Under the pieces are notes generated by a model. That model was not told where the DNA came from. It did no database searches and saw only the letters and a list, made by a program, of their open reading frames with translations. The position numbers and the translations under genes are program-made. Positions 43,049-53,220 of a stretch of DNA of 64,000 bases are shown piece after piece (within the stretch, counting starts at the first letter, position 1; each line of letters begins with the position of its first letter). Where the stretch lies: NCBI RefSeq assembly GCF_020194175.1, contig NZ_JADYVX010000002.1, positions 310,001-374,000 of the forward strand, written 5' to 3'. This DNA is from Bradyrhizobium sp. BRP22. GTDB taxonomy: Bacteria > Pseudomonadota > Alphaproteobacteria > Rhizobiales > Xanthobacteraceae.

Positions 43049-43465
43049 TCAGATCAGGAGCAGGAGTTTCAGCGCGAAGTAGAGCCACATCGCAAACAGC
43101 ACCAGCGCGCTTGCGAGCCAGGCGGTCGAGCGTGGACCGGAATCGTTCGAGCTGACGAAGATGCCGGCATGCGCAAAGCGCGTCACCACGAACACCCAGG
43201 ACAACAGCACGATGAAGAGATCGGCACGGCGCAGCGGCAGCGCCAGCGCGATCAGCAGATAGAACAAGACAGGCAGTTCGAACTGGTCGCGGTAGCAATC
43301 GGCCAGCAGCGTCCCCCGTGCCGGCCAGTTGGGCTCCTTGAGCGCAGTGTCACGAGTTTCGCCGCCGACCCGCGCGTCGCGGCGCGATCGTATCATGCCA
43401 AACAGAAGCGCGAAGGTGAGCGCGACCAGCACGAATACCGGCGCCAGAACCATTTGAACCGACAT
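43049..43465 (-). CDS. MAPEG-family membrane protein
   Basis: 138 residues with four membrane helices. The MAPEG pattern is seen in the helix-loop KEPNWPARGTLLADCYRDQFELPVLFYLLIALAL and RADLFIVLLSWVFVVTRFAHAGIFVSSN. The family includes glutathione S-transferases and leukotriene-synthase relatives. Bacterial function is usually unknown. It is 9 bases upstream of rsmB on the same strand, so the two are likely co-transcribed. Confidence 0.8.
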   Translation of the reverse strand: MSVQMVLAPVFVLVALTFALLFGMIRSRRDARVGGETRDTALKEPNWPARGTLLADCYRDQFELPVLFYLLIALALPLRRADLFIVLLSWVFVVTRFAHAGIFVSSNDSGPRSTAWLASALVLFAMWLYFALKLLLLI

Positions 43466-43592
43466 GGGAAACTCTCCGGGTACGGAGGCATAAGGCTCAA
43501 GCTAATAGCGGCCCCATCCGCCGCTGACAATGCGACGGCGTCATCATTCCGACTTCCGGCCGATCTAGGATCGTCACAAAAGGAAGTTTTCC

Positions 43593-44432
43593 ATGTCCGA
43601 ATTTCGCCTGACCCAGATTTCCGACACCCACCTCGCGCGGCGCCGGCCGACGCTGACCGCGAATTTTCAGGCGATCGCTGAGCACATCGCCGCGACGCGG
43701 CCCGATCTGGTGCTCAACAGCGGCGACGTCGCCTTCGACGGCCCGACTAGCCGTGGCGACCTTGAGTTTGCGAAATCACTGCACGCGGCGCTGCCGGTCG
43801 ATTGCCGCTATCTGCCCGGCAATCACGACATCGGCGACAACCCGACCGCCGTCGGCACGCCGCCGACGCAGCCGGCAACTGAAGAGCATTGCGATGCGTT
43901 CCGTTCCATCGTCGGCGAGGATCGCTGGCGCTTCGAGGCTGCTGGCTGGTGCTTCATCGGGCTCAATTCGCTCGTCATGAATACCGGACTTTCCAGCGAA
44001 GCCGAGCAGCTCGACTGGCTTGCTTCACAGCTTGGCGACGTCAACGGCAAGCCGGTGGCGCTGTTCCTGCACAAGCCGCTGTTCCTGAATCTGCCCGATG
44101 ACGCCGAGCTTGCGGAAACCGCGATCCGCTACGTTCCGCAGCCGGCCCGCCGCCGCCTGATCGAGATGTTCGGCGCCGTCGACTGGCGCCTGGTCGGCAG
44201 CGGCCATGTGCATCAGCGGCGTGATTTCACCTTTGGCCGTGTCCGCCATATCTGGGCGCCGTCAGCCGGCTTCGTCATTCCGGACCGGATGCAGGACGTC
44301 ATCGGAATCAAGGAAACCGGGATCGTCGAGTACCGCTTCCGCCCCGACAGTTTCGAGGTCTGCCACGTCAGGGCCAAAGGCCAGACCGATATCAGCCTGG
44401 ACGCGCTGCTCGCAGAGATGGCGGCGGGTTAG
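43593..44432 (+). CDS. Metallophosphoesterase (calcineurin-like)
   Basis: 279 residues. The five metal motifs are clear: ISDTHLARR, LNSGDVAFDG, YLPGNHDIGDN, FLHKPLFLN and GSGHVHQRRDF. This matches the class III/CpdA-like phosphodiesterase group, which cleaves cyclic nucleotides or other phosphodiesters in the cytosol. The substrate cannot be told from sequence. Its last 41 bases overlap the convergent small membrane protein gene at 44392-44706. Confidence 0.88.
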   Translation: MSEFRLTQISDTHLARRRPTLTANFQAIAEHIAATRPDLVLNSGDVAFDGPTSRGDLEFAKSLHAALPVDCRYLPGNHDIGDNPTAVGTPPTQPATEEHCDAFRSIVGEDRWRFEAAGWCFIGLNSLVMNTGLSSEAEQLDWLASQLGDVNGKPVALFLHKPLFLNLPDDAELAETAIRYVPQPARRRLIEMFGAVDWRLVGSGHVHQRRDFTFGRVRHIWAPSAGFVIPDRMQDVIGIKETGIVEYRFRPDSFEVCHVRAKGQTDISLDALLAEMAAG

Positions 44433-44706
44433 GACGACGCCTCAAATCTGCGCCGTATCCTTCAGATCCCGCTGAATGATTGTCCTCCAGATCCTGCTGG
44501 ATCACCGTCAGCAGCGCCTGCAGCGATTCCGCGTTGGCGCGTGGTGCGGGCGGCGGCACCAGCGGGCCTATGCCGAGCGACTCGAGCTCGGGTTGGGGCT
44601 CGACAAATTTGCCGTGCAAAACGTCGGCGCGGCGGCCGATGACCCACATGGTCACTCCATAGCCGGCCGCCAGCAAAATGACACAGAAAATACCGATTTC
44701 GAACAT
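44392..44706 (-). CDS. Small single-helix membrane protein of unknown function
   Basis: 104 residues. Residues 2-22 form one membrane helix (FEIGIFCVILLAAGYGVTMWV), then a Pro-rich soluble tail (GIGPLVPPPAPRANAESLQALLTVIQQDLED). No named family recognised. It is convergent with the metallophosphoesterase and overlaps its 3' end by 41 bases, so either the ends are regulated together or the true stop of one is misassigned. Confidence 0.5.
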   Translation of the reverse strand: MFEIGIFCVILLAAGYGVTMWVIGRRADVLHGKFVEPQPELESLGIGPLVPPPAPRANAESLQALLTVIQQDLEDNHSAGSEGYGADLRRRPNPPPSLRAARPG

Positions 44707-44831
44707 GGCTGCACCTGAAAATAATGTATTAATTCAATGTGTTGCATGCACAGTCAAGCAAACGCGCCGCTCACCGGAAGCATTTGGTTAACGGTGTGAC
44801 CTTTCGGGTACGGACGGCCGCGCCGGCATGG

Positions 44832-44863
44832 AAAAAGTCCGCCGCGTTGGCGCGACGGACTTT
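44832..44863 (-). terminator. Intrinsic terminator of the Pro/Tyr-rich gene
   Basis: On the minus strand an 8-bp AAAGTCCG/CGGACTTT stem extends through a CGCG/CGCG segment after one mismatch, loop CCAA, followed by TTTTT. It lies about 50 bases after the stop at 44912. Confidence 0.75.
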
Positions 44864-44911
44864 GCTGCTTCCATGTATCTGTCCGAGGAACCTATGACGG
44901 GCACCAACCCG

Positions 44912-45184
44912 TCAGTAGCCGTAGTACGGCGCCGCGTAAGGCGAGCCGTAGTAGGCCGGCGGCGGGGAATTGTCCCAAGGCGCGGTGGCGAATGCCCCGA
45001 CGCGCGGCCCCGGATAATAGGCCGGACCGCTGGGATAATATGGGGCGGCCGAATATGGGGCGGCCGAGATGGTCACGTCAGGGTCCACGGCGGGTTGCTG
45101 CACATAGCGCTCGCGGGCGGCGACGGGGTTTGCCAATGTCGCTGCCGCGACCAGTGCTGCCGATACGATTGCCAGTCTTCTCAT
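44912..45184 (-). CDS. Secreted Pro/Tyr-rich small protein
   Basis: 90 residues from the ATG at 45184, with GGAG 6 bases before; an upstream ATG at 45196 is less likely. The N-terminus RRLAIVSAALVAAATLANPVAA is a signal peptide. The mature part is rich in Ala, Pro and Tyr (AAPYSAAPYYPSG, PPPAYYGSPYAAPYYGY). No domain recognised. Such proteins are often envelope-associated. A 15-base tandem duplication within the gene encodes the repeated AAPYS/AAPYY. Confidence 0.65.
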   Translation of the reverse strand: MRRLAIVSAALVAAATLANPVAARERYVQQPAVDPDVTISAAPYSAAPYYPSGPAYYPGPRVGAFATAPWDNSPPPAYYGSPYAAPYYGY

Positions 45185-45251
45185 GAACTGCTCCATTCCG
45201 ATGCGAGGAACCGATGACGTTCGGCTCCCGGCATCTTGGCTTCCTGGTTGG

Positions 45252-45320
45252 GCATGATCCTCGCGCGGAGACGCTTCGCGTTATCGCGAGCGAAACGTTC
45301 CCACTCTTTTCGGATCATGC
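45252..45320. repeat. Dispersed palindromic repeat of the GCATGATCC type
   Basis: GCATGATCC (45252-45260) and GGATCATGC (45312-45320) are exact reverse complements, around CG-rich sequence. This motif recurs widely in Bradyrhizobium and Rhodopseudomonas genomes (from general knowledge). Confidence 0.6.
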
Positions 45321-45387
45321 TCGGCCACCAACAGCCGCATGCAGCAGTGCGTTCCTGATTTCCGTTCACCGATGCGCGAGGTCGGAA

Positions 45388-45411
45388 CACCGCGATCGAT
45401 GGATCGCGGTG
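45388..45411 (-). terminator. Hairpin downstream of the MDR gene
   Basis: CACCGCGATC and GATCGCGGTG around a GATG loop, 20 bases after the stop of the gene at 45431. No T-run follows on the minus strand, so terminator activity is only probable. Confidence 0.5.
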
Positions 45412-45430
45412 CTCGCTGAGCCGTGACGCA

Positions 45431-46468
45431 TCACGCCCTGTCCGGCCCGACGCGGACGAGCTGCTTGCCGAAATTGGCGCCCTTCAAGAGGCCCATGAAA
45501 GCTTCGGGTGCATTCTCAAGACCTTCAGTGACGAACTCCTTGTACTTGACCTTTCCCTCACGCACCCACTGCGACATGTCGCGCAGGAAATCGCTGTGAC
45601 GGGCGGCAAAATCACTGACGATGAAACCGCGGAACGTCAGCCGCTTCGTCAAAATTGCGCGCATCATCGTAGCAGCCCACTTCGGCGCCTTGCTCTCGGT
45701 ATCGTTGTAGTGCGCAATCAGCCCGCAGACCGGCACGCGCGCGAACGGGTTCAGCAGCGGGAACACCGCCTCGAACACCGCGCCGCCGACATTCTCGAAG
45801 TAAACGTCGATGCCCTTCGGACAGGCCTCCTTCAGCTTCGCCGCGAGATCGGGATCGCGATGATCGAGGCACTCGTCGAAGCCGAGTTCGTTCTTCACGA
45901 AGTCGCATTTGTCCTTGCCGCCGGCGATGCCGACCGCGCGGGCGCCCTTGATCCTTGCAATCTGCCCCACTGCGGAGCCGACCGCGCCTGACGCCGCAGC
46001 CACGACCACGGTCTCGCCTGCTTGCGGCTTGCCGATATCGAGCAGGCCGGTATAGGCGGTCATGCCGGGCATGCCGAGCACGCCAACCGCTGTCGAGATC
46101 GGTGCGAGCTTGGGATCGATCTTGGTAAGGCCCTTTCCGTCGGAGAGCGCGTGCGTCTGCCAGCCGGCGCGCGACAGCACGATGTCGCCCTTGGCAAAGC
46201 CGGGATTGTTGGAGGCGATCACTTCGCTGACGGTGCCCGCTTCCATCACGCCGCCGACCGGCACCGGCTGCGCGTAGGACGGGCCATCGCTCATGCGGCC
46301 GCGCATATAGGGATCGAGCGACAGCCAGATCGTGCGCAGGAGAACCTGGCCTGCGCCCGGCTCCGGCGCAGCATATTCCTCGAGGCGGAAGTCGGATGGT
46401 TTGGGCTCGCCAACGGGACGCGAGGCGAGAACGATGCGCTTGCCTTCCCGCTTGTTGCCTTGGGACAT
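45431..46468 (-). CDS. NADP-dependent medium-chain oxidoreductase (CurA/LTB4-dehydrogenase-like)
   Basis: 345 residues. The MDR signature without zinc ligands is present: SLDPYMRGRMSDGPSYAQPVPVGGVMEAGTV, GMPGMTAYTGLLDIGKPQAGETVVVAAASGAVGSAVGQIARIKGARAVGIAGG for the cofactor, and VDVYFENVGGAVFEAVFPLL. The group reduces double bonds of enones with NADPH. It is separated from guaB by a dispersed palindrome. Confidence 0.9.
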   Translation of the reverse strand: MSQGNKREGKRIVLASRPVGEPKPSDFRLEEYAAPEPGAGQVLLRTIWLSLDPYMRGRMSDGPSYAQPVPVGGVMEAGTVSEVIASNNPGFAKGDIVLSRAGWQTHALSDGKGLTKIDPKLAPISTAVGVLGMPGMTAYTGLLDIGKPQAGETVVVAAASGAVGSAVGQIARIKGARAVGIAGGKDKCDFVKNELGFDECLDHRDPDLAAKLKEACPKGIDVYFENVGGAVFEAVFPLLNPFARVPVCGLIAHYNDTESKAPKWAATMMRAILTKRLTFRGFIVSDFAARHSDFLRDMSQWVREGKVKYKEFVTEGLENAPEAFMGLLKGANFGKQLVRVGPDRA

Positions 46469-46535
46469 GGTGTTTCCTCCAGATTTTTTGCTTCATCGTC
46501 ATTACGAGAAGCGGCGCGGCGTTTCAATTCAAACG

Positions 46536-46620
46536 CCGTCATTCCGGGGCAGTCCGGAGGACCGAACCCGGAATCTCGAGATTCCGGGTTCGATGCCTTC
46601 GCATCGCCCCGGAATGACGG
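46536..46620. repeat. Composite palindromic repeat with a 28-bp perfect inner palindrome
   Basis: Outer arms CCGTCATTCCGGGGC (46536-46550) and GCCCCGGAATGACGG (46606-46620) are exact reverse complements. Inside, 46564-46591 is a perfect palindrome without loop, centred on CTCGAG. The outer sequence also occurs near 28439. It lies between guaB and the MDR gene. Confidence 0.8.
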
Positions 46621-46646
46621 AGGAAAAATGACCGGAAGAAAGTTTT

Positions 46647-48489
<1,843 letters not shown>

Positions 48490-49965
48490 ATGGACAAGCA
48501 ACGCCTGATCCCGCTGATCGTCGCCACCGCCCTGTTCATGGAGAACATGGATTCGACTGTTATTGCCAGCTCGCTGCCGGCGATCGCGGCCGATATCGGC
48601 ACCAGTCCGCTGACGCTGAAGCTCGCGATCACCTCGTACCTGCTCTCGCTTGCGGTGTTCATTCCGGCGAGCGGCTGGACTGCCGACCGGTTCGGCGCGC
48701 GACTGGTCTTTGCGGCGGCGGTCGGCGTGTTCATGCTGGGATCGATCGGCTGCGCGCTGTCGTCCTCGGTCACCGATTTCGTGTTCGCGCGCATCCTGCA
48801 GGGACTCGGCGGGGCGATGATGACGCCGGTCGGGCGGCTGGTGCTGTTACGCTCGATCGACAAGAGCGCGCTGGTCAATGCGATGGCGTGGGTGACGGTG
48901 CCGGCGCTGATCGGACCGGTGATCGGGCCACCGCTCGGCGGCTTCATCACCACCTATTTCTCATGGCACTGGATCTTCCTGATCAACATTCCAATCGGGA
49001 TCCTCGGCATCTTCATGGCGCTGAAATACATCGACCCGATCAAGAGTGAGGACCCGGAGCCGTTCGACCTCTATGGCATGGTGCTCGCCGGCATCGGCCT
49101 TGCCGGCATCGCCTTCGGGCTTTCGGTCGCCGGCCTCAACCTGTTGCCATGGACGGTGGTCGCCGCGCTGATCGCGGTCGGCTCGATCTCGATGACGCTC
49201 TACGTCATCCACGCGCGGCGGACGGGATCGCCGGTGCTGGATTTCTCGATGCTGAATTTGGCGACGCTACGCGCCAGCATCATCGGCGGCTTCATGTTCC
49301 GCCTCGGTATCGGCGCGCTGCCGTTCCTGCTGCCTTTGCTGATGCAGGTCGGCTTCGGGCTGTCGCCGTTCCAGTCGGGCCTCGTCACCTTCGCGTCCGC
49401 CGTCGGCGCCATGGGCATGAAGACGCTCGCTGCGCGCATCATCCGCAGCTTCGGCTTCCGCAACCTGATGACGGTCAATGCGGTGGTGAGTTCTCTCTTC
49501 CTTGCCGCCTGCGCGCTGTTCACGGCGGCGACCCCGTTGCTCCTGATCATGATCATCCTGGTGGTCGGCGGCTTCTTCCGCTCGCTGCAGTTCACCGCGA
49601 TCAACACGGTCGCGTATGCCGAGGTGGAGCCGGCGCAGATGAGCCGGGCCACGACGCTGGTCAGCGTCAATCAACAGCTTGCGATCTCCGCCGGCGTCGC
49701 GGTCGGCGCCTTCTCGGTGGAGACGACGATGTGGCTGCATGGCGCGAGCGAGTTGACCGCGACCGTATTCGCGCCCGCCTTCCTGGTGGTCGCGGTCATC
49801 TCGGCGGCGTCGGCCTGGTTCTTCTGGCAGATGCCTGATGACGCCGGCCACGAGATATCCGGCCGCAAGGCGGTCGAGATCTCCAGCCGCAAGGGCGCGG
49901 CGAAGGCCGCCGTCAAGGCCGCAAGCGAAGGCACGCAGGATGCACGGGATCAGCGCCTCGGATAG
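48490..49965 (+). CDS. MFS multidrug efflux transporter, DHA2-like
   Basis: 491 residues with many membrane helices, likely 14. Motif A appears as GWTADRFGARLVFAAAVGVF, motif C-like as PALIGPVIGPPLGGFITTYFSWHWIFLINIPIG, and MENMDSTVIASSLPAIA is the DHA2/EmrB helix-1 signature. It exports drugs or metabolites in exchange for protons. The C-terminus is a basic Ala/Lys tail. No membrane-fusion partner gene (EmrA-like) is adjacent. Confidence 0.88.
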   Translation: MDKQRLIPLIVATALFMENMDSTVIASSLPAIAADIGTSPLTLKLAITSYLLSLAVFIPASGWTADRFGARLVFAAAVGVFMLGSIGCALSSSVTDFVFARILQGLGGAMMTPVGRLVLLRSIDKSALVNAMAWVTVPALIGPVIGPPLGGFITTYFSWHWIFLINIPIGILGIFMALKYIDPIKSEDPEPFDLYGMVLAGIGLAGIAFGLSVAGLNLLPWTVVAALIAVGSISMTLYVIHARRTGSPVLDFSMLNLATLRASIIGGFMFRLGIGALPFLLPLLMQVGFGLSPFQSGLVTFASAVGAMGMKTLAARIIRSFGFRNLMTVNAVVSSLFLAACALFTAATPLLLIMIILVVGGFFRSLQFTAINTVAYAEVEPAQMSRATTLVSVNQQLAISAGVAVGAFSVETTMWLHGASELTATVFAPAFLVVAVISAASAWFFWQMPDDAGHEISGRKAVEISSRKGAAKAAVKAASEGTQDARDQRLG

Positions 49966-49980
49966 CGGACGCGCCACCAA

Positions 49981-49997
49981 CTTGTAATCGTTCTAAA
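49981..49997 (+). promoter_or_regulatory. Irr-box (ICE)-like iron regulatory site before feoAB
   Basis: CTTGTAATCGTTCTAAA matches the TTTAGAA-N3-TTCTAAA pattern of the rhizobial iron control element: the right half 7 of 7, the left half 4 of 7. It lies 61 bases before the feoA start, where Irr would act. Confidence 0.5.
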
Positions 49998-50058
49998 TCC
50001 CAGCTTCGTGTTGGTCGCAGCGCTTGACCCTTTCGCGCCCGACTGGAAAAGACGGGCA

Positions 50059-50334
50059 ATGAGCGAACAAGCCGATAGTCGAACATCTCAGCCATTGGGA
50101 CTGGCCAAGCGCGGGTATTCCGGCGTGATCCAGCATCTGGCGGCCGCCGACGCCACGTCCGCGCTCGACGGCCACGAACTCGAGAGCCGGCTGATCGAAC
50201 TCGGTTTCGTCGAGGGCGCCCGGGTCGAGGTGCTGCACGAGGGAATCGTCGGACGCGACCCGATCGCGGTCAGGGTCGAGAACGTCACCATCGCCCTGCG
50301 CCGGCGCGAGGCCATGGCGATCATCGTCGCCTGA
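50059..50334 (+). CDS. feoA: Ferrous iron transport protein A
   Basis: 91 residues from the ATG at 50059; the frame is open to 50008. The SH3-like FeoA fold is recognisable: LGLAKRGYSGVIQHL, ELESRLIELGFVEGARVEVLHEGIVGRDPIAVRVENVTIALRRREAMAIIV. FeoA assists the FeoB channel at the membrane. It is followed by feoB after 19 bases. Upstream is an Irr-box-like site. Confidence 0.92.
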   Translation: MSEQADSRTSQPLGLAKRGYSGVIQHLAAADATSALDGHELESRLIELGFVEGARVEVLHEGIVGRDPIAVRVENVTIALRRREAMAIIVA

Positions 50335-50353
50335 TGGAGCGAGCGATAACCCG

Positions 50354-52225
50354 ATGGAAGCCCCTCTCCTGCATCTCGCGCTGGTTGGCACGCCCAACAG
50401 CGGCAAGACCTCGCTTTTCAATGCGCTGACCGGCAGCCGCCAGAAGGTCGCGAACTATCCGGGCGTCACCGTCGAGCGCAAGGAGGGGTTTTTCGTCACC
50501 CCCGCCGGACGGCAGGTTTCGCTGGTGGACCTGCCCGGCACCTATTCGTTGCGCGGGCGCAGCCCGGACGAAGAGATCACCCGCGACATGGTGCTGGGCC
50601 GCACCCCGGGCGAGGCGGCGCCCGACCTTATCCTGTGCGTCGCTGATGCCACCAATCTGCGGCTGACGATCCGCCTGCTGCTCGAGCTCAAGGACACCGG
50701 CCGGCCGCTGCTGCTGGTGCTCAACATGTTCGACATTGCGGCCCGCCGCGGCGTGAACGTGGACGTGCCGAAACTGTCCGAAGCGCTTGGGGTGCCGGTC
50801 GTGACCTCGATCGCGGTGCGCAAGGGCGGGATCGCCGACCTGCTCCGCCGCACCGACGAGATCGCGGCGCGGGAACAGACACCCGCCGGGCCGAATCGCT
50901 GGCAGCCCCTCACCGCCTCCCAGTTGCGCGCGACCCAGCGCGAGGCCGACCGCATTATCGCGTCCGCCGTCACACTGCCGACCAGGCCCGACACCTGGAC
51001 CGCACGGATCGACGCGGTGGTGCTGCATCCGGTGGCGGGACTTTTCATCCTCGCGCTGATCCTGTTCCTGATGTTCCAGGCCGTGTTCGCCTGGGCGCAG
51101 CCGCTGATGGAACTGTTGTCCGACGGCTTCGACGCGCTGGGCCAGTTCGTGCACGACACGCTGCCGGAAGGGCTGCTGCAGAGCTTCCTGCAGAACGGCG
51201 TCATTTCCGGCGTCGGCAGCGTCATCGTGTTCCTGCCGCAGATCATCATCATCTTCCTATTCATCCTGCTGTTGGAAGATTTCGGCTACATGGCCCGCGC
51301 AGCGTTCCTGATGGACCGCATCATGGGCGGCGCCGGCCTGCACGGCCGCGCCTTCATCCCATTGCTGTCGAGCTTTGCCTGCGCGATCCCCGGCATCATG
51401 GCGACGCGCGTGATCGATAACCGGCGCGACCGCCTGACCACCATCCTGATCGCGCCGCTGATGACCTGCTCGGCGCGCATTCCCGTCTACACCCTGATCA
51501 TCTCGGCGTTCATTCCGGACCGCGACGTGTGGGGCTGGTTCAATTTGCGCGGCCTGGTTCTGTTCGGCCTCTATGCGGCTGGCATCACCAGCGCCCTCGG
51601 CGTCTCGTTCCTGGTGAAATTCTTCATGCTGCGCGACTACGCGCCGGCGCCGTTCATGCTGGAATTGCCCGACTACAAAGTGCCGCGGCTGAAGAGCATC
51701 GCCATTGGCGTCTACACGCGGGCGAAGGCGTTTCTGCAGCGGGCCGGCACGACGATCTTCTCGATGATGGTGCTGATCTGGTTCCTGGCGTCGTTTCCGA
51801 CCGCGCCGGCCGGCGCCGAAGGACCCGCCATCAACTACAGCCTCGCCGCCATGATCGGCAAGGCGCTCGAACCGCTGCTGGCGCCGCTCGGATTCAACTG
51901 GCAGATCGCGGTGGCGCTGATCCCCGGCATGGCCGCGCGCGAGGTCGCGGTGGCCGCGCTCGGCACCGTCTACGCCATTGAGGGGGGCAAGGAAGCCGCG
52001 GACCAGATCGGCCATGTGCTCGCCACCAAGTGGAGCCTCGCCACCGCACTGTCGCTGCTGGTGTGGTACATCTTCGCCCCGCAATGCGCCTCGACGCTCG
52101 CGGTGATCCGCCGCGAGACCGGAGGCTGGCGATGGATGGCGCTCACCTTCATCTACATGCTGGCGCTGGCGTATCTGGCGAGCCTTGCGATGTACAACAT
52201 CGCGGTCGCGTTGGGGGCTGGATAG
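50354..52225 (+). CDS. feoB: Ferrous iron transport protein B
   Basis: 623 residues. The GTPase domain has G1 LVGTPNSGKTSLFNALTG, G3 LVDLPGTYSL and G4 LNMFD (NxxD), followed by a helical insert. The membrane part has the conserved GYMARAAFLMDRIMGGAGLHGRAFIPLLSSFACAIPGIMATRVI and PAPFMLELPDYKVPRL motifs and a final FAPQCASTLAVIRRETGGWRW core. It imports Fe(II). The protein is shorter than enterobacterial FeoB (about 773 residues) but typical for rhizobia. Confidence 0.97.
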   Translation: MEAPLLHLALVGTPNSGKTSLFNALTGSRQKVANYPGVTVERKEGFFVTPAGRQVSLVDLPGTYSLRGRSPDEEITRDMVLGRTPGEAAPDLILCVADATNLRLTIRLLLELKDTGRPLLLVLNMFDIAARRGVNVDVPKLSEALGVPVVTSIAVRKGGIADLLRRTDEIAAREQTPAGPNRWQPLTASQLRATQREADRIIASAVTLPTRPDTWTARIDAVVLHPVAGLFILALILFLMFQAVFAWAQPLMELLSDGFDALGQFVHDTLPEGLLQSFLQNGVISGVGSVIVFLPQIIIIFLFILLLEDFGYMARAAFLMDRIMGGAGLHGRAFIPLLSSFACAIPGIMATRVIDNRRDRLTTILIAPLMTCSARIPVYTLIISAFIPDRDVWGWFNLRGLVLFGLYAAGITSALGVSFLVKFFMLRDYAPAPFMLELPDYKVPRLKSIAIGVYTRAKAFLQRAGTTIFSMMVLIWFLASFPTAPAGAEGPAINYSLAAMIGKALEPLLAPLGFNWQIAVALIPGMAAREVAVAALGTVYAIEGGKEAADQIGHVLATKWSLATALSLLVWYIFAPQCASTLAVIRRETGGWRWMALTFIYMLALAYLASLAMYNIAVALGAG

Positions 52226-52235
52226 CTCCACTTCG

Positions 52236-52510
52236 AGGCGAGGACCGCCGTTGGACCCTCATGGTGAGGAGCGGCGCCTTCGCCGCGTCTCGAACCATGA
52301 GGCCCGCCGGTGGCCTCGCCCTTCGAGACGATCGCTTCGCGATCTCCTCAGGGTGAGGAGAGCGAGCGGAGCGTGCCGCTCTCTCTGTCGTCCCCGCGAC
52401 GGCGGGGACCCATAACCACAGGGAGGTGTTGTGCGCGAGCAAGCGGTTGCAGCGGAGCACATCACCGAAGCCTGCGGTTATGGGTCCCGGGTCAAGCCCG
52501 GGACGACACC
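52236..52510. repeat. Cluster of dispersed intergenic repeats, including copy B of the GCACATCAC element
   Basis: CCTCATGGT/ACCATGAGG arms, a GCGATCGCTTCGCGATC-like hairpin, a GTCCCCGCGACGGCGGGGAC hairpin, then GCACATCACCGAAGCCTG, TTATGGGTCCC and CCCGGGAC arms at 52457-52507, which match 27996-28085. This is non-coding DNA between feoB and rlmE. Confidence 0.65.
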
Positions 52511-52515
52511 GTCGT

Positions 52516-53208
52516 TTATGGCGCGGCCTTCGTGCCGCCGCGAAAGCCGGTCGCCAGCACGTAGCGCTCCGAGGAATCCTGCCGGCTGGCGGCGGGCTTC
52601 ACGTGACGCACGGTCGCGAAGTCGCGCTTCAATTGCGCCAATAGCTCCGCATCGGCGCCGCTCTGAAACACTTTTGCCAGGAACGTGCCGCCGGGATTGA
52701 GCACATCGCAGGCAAAGGCGGCGGCGGTCTCGACCAGGCCGACGATGCGGAGCTGGTCGGTCTTGCGGTGGCCGGTGGTGTTGGCGGCCATGTCGGACAT
52801 CACGATGTCCGCGCGGCCGCCCATCATCGCGATCAGTTTTTCGGGCGCGTCGTTGTCGAGGAAATCGAACTGCGCGAAGGTGACGCCGGGGATCTCGCCC
52901 ATTTCCAACAGATCGATCGCGATCACCCTGCCCCTGCCCTCGGCGGCGCCGACGCGCTTGGCTGCGACCTGGCTCCAGCCGCCTGGCGCGGCGCCGAGAT
53001 CGACCACGGTCATGCCCGGCTTGAGCAGGCGATATTTGTCATCGATCTCGACCAGCTTGAAGGCCGCGCGCGAGCGGTAGCCCTGCGCCCTGGCCTTCGC
53101 GACATAGGGATCGTTGAGCTGCCGCTCCAGCCACAGCTTCGACGACAACTTTCGCTTGCCGCCGCTCTTGACCGTGATGTGCAGGCGGCCGGTCGAATCT
53201 TTTGCCAT
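52516..53208 (-). CDS. rlmE: 23S rRNA 2'-O-ribose methyltransferase RlmE
   Basis: 230 residues. The K-D-K-E tetrad is visible: Lys in [10 protein letters not shown], Asp in [18 protein letters not shown], Lys in [10 protein letters not shown] and Glu in [14 protein letters not shown] binds at [20 protein letters not shown]. The enzyme (RrmJ/FtsJ) methylates U2552 of 23S rRNA in assembled subunits. It begins 12 bases after the Ppx/GppA stop on the same strand, so the two are probably co-transcribed. Confidence 0.95.
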   Translation of the reverse strand: MAKDSTGRLHITVKSGGKRKLSSKLWLERQLNDPYVAKARAQGYRSRAAFKLVEIDDKYRLLKPGMTVVDLGAAPGGWSQVAAKRVGAAEGRGRVIAIDLLEMGEIPGVTFAQFDFLDNDAPEKLIAMMGGRADIVMSDMAANTTGHRKTDQLRIVGLVETAAAFACDVLNPGGTFLAKVFQSGADAELLAQLKRDFATVRHVKPAASRQDSSERYVLATGFRGGTKAAP

Positions 53209-53220
53209 GTCTCGATCTCG

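Noticed and set aside
42197..43681. 494-codon plus-strand open frame opposite rsmB and the MAPEG gene
   Set aside because: It crosses two recognised genes on the other strand and contains no domain.
45037..45066. 15-bp tandem repeat as a microsatellite or regulatory element
   Set aside because: It is coding and simply duplicates the AAPYS/AAPYY segment of the Pro/Tyr-rich protein.
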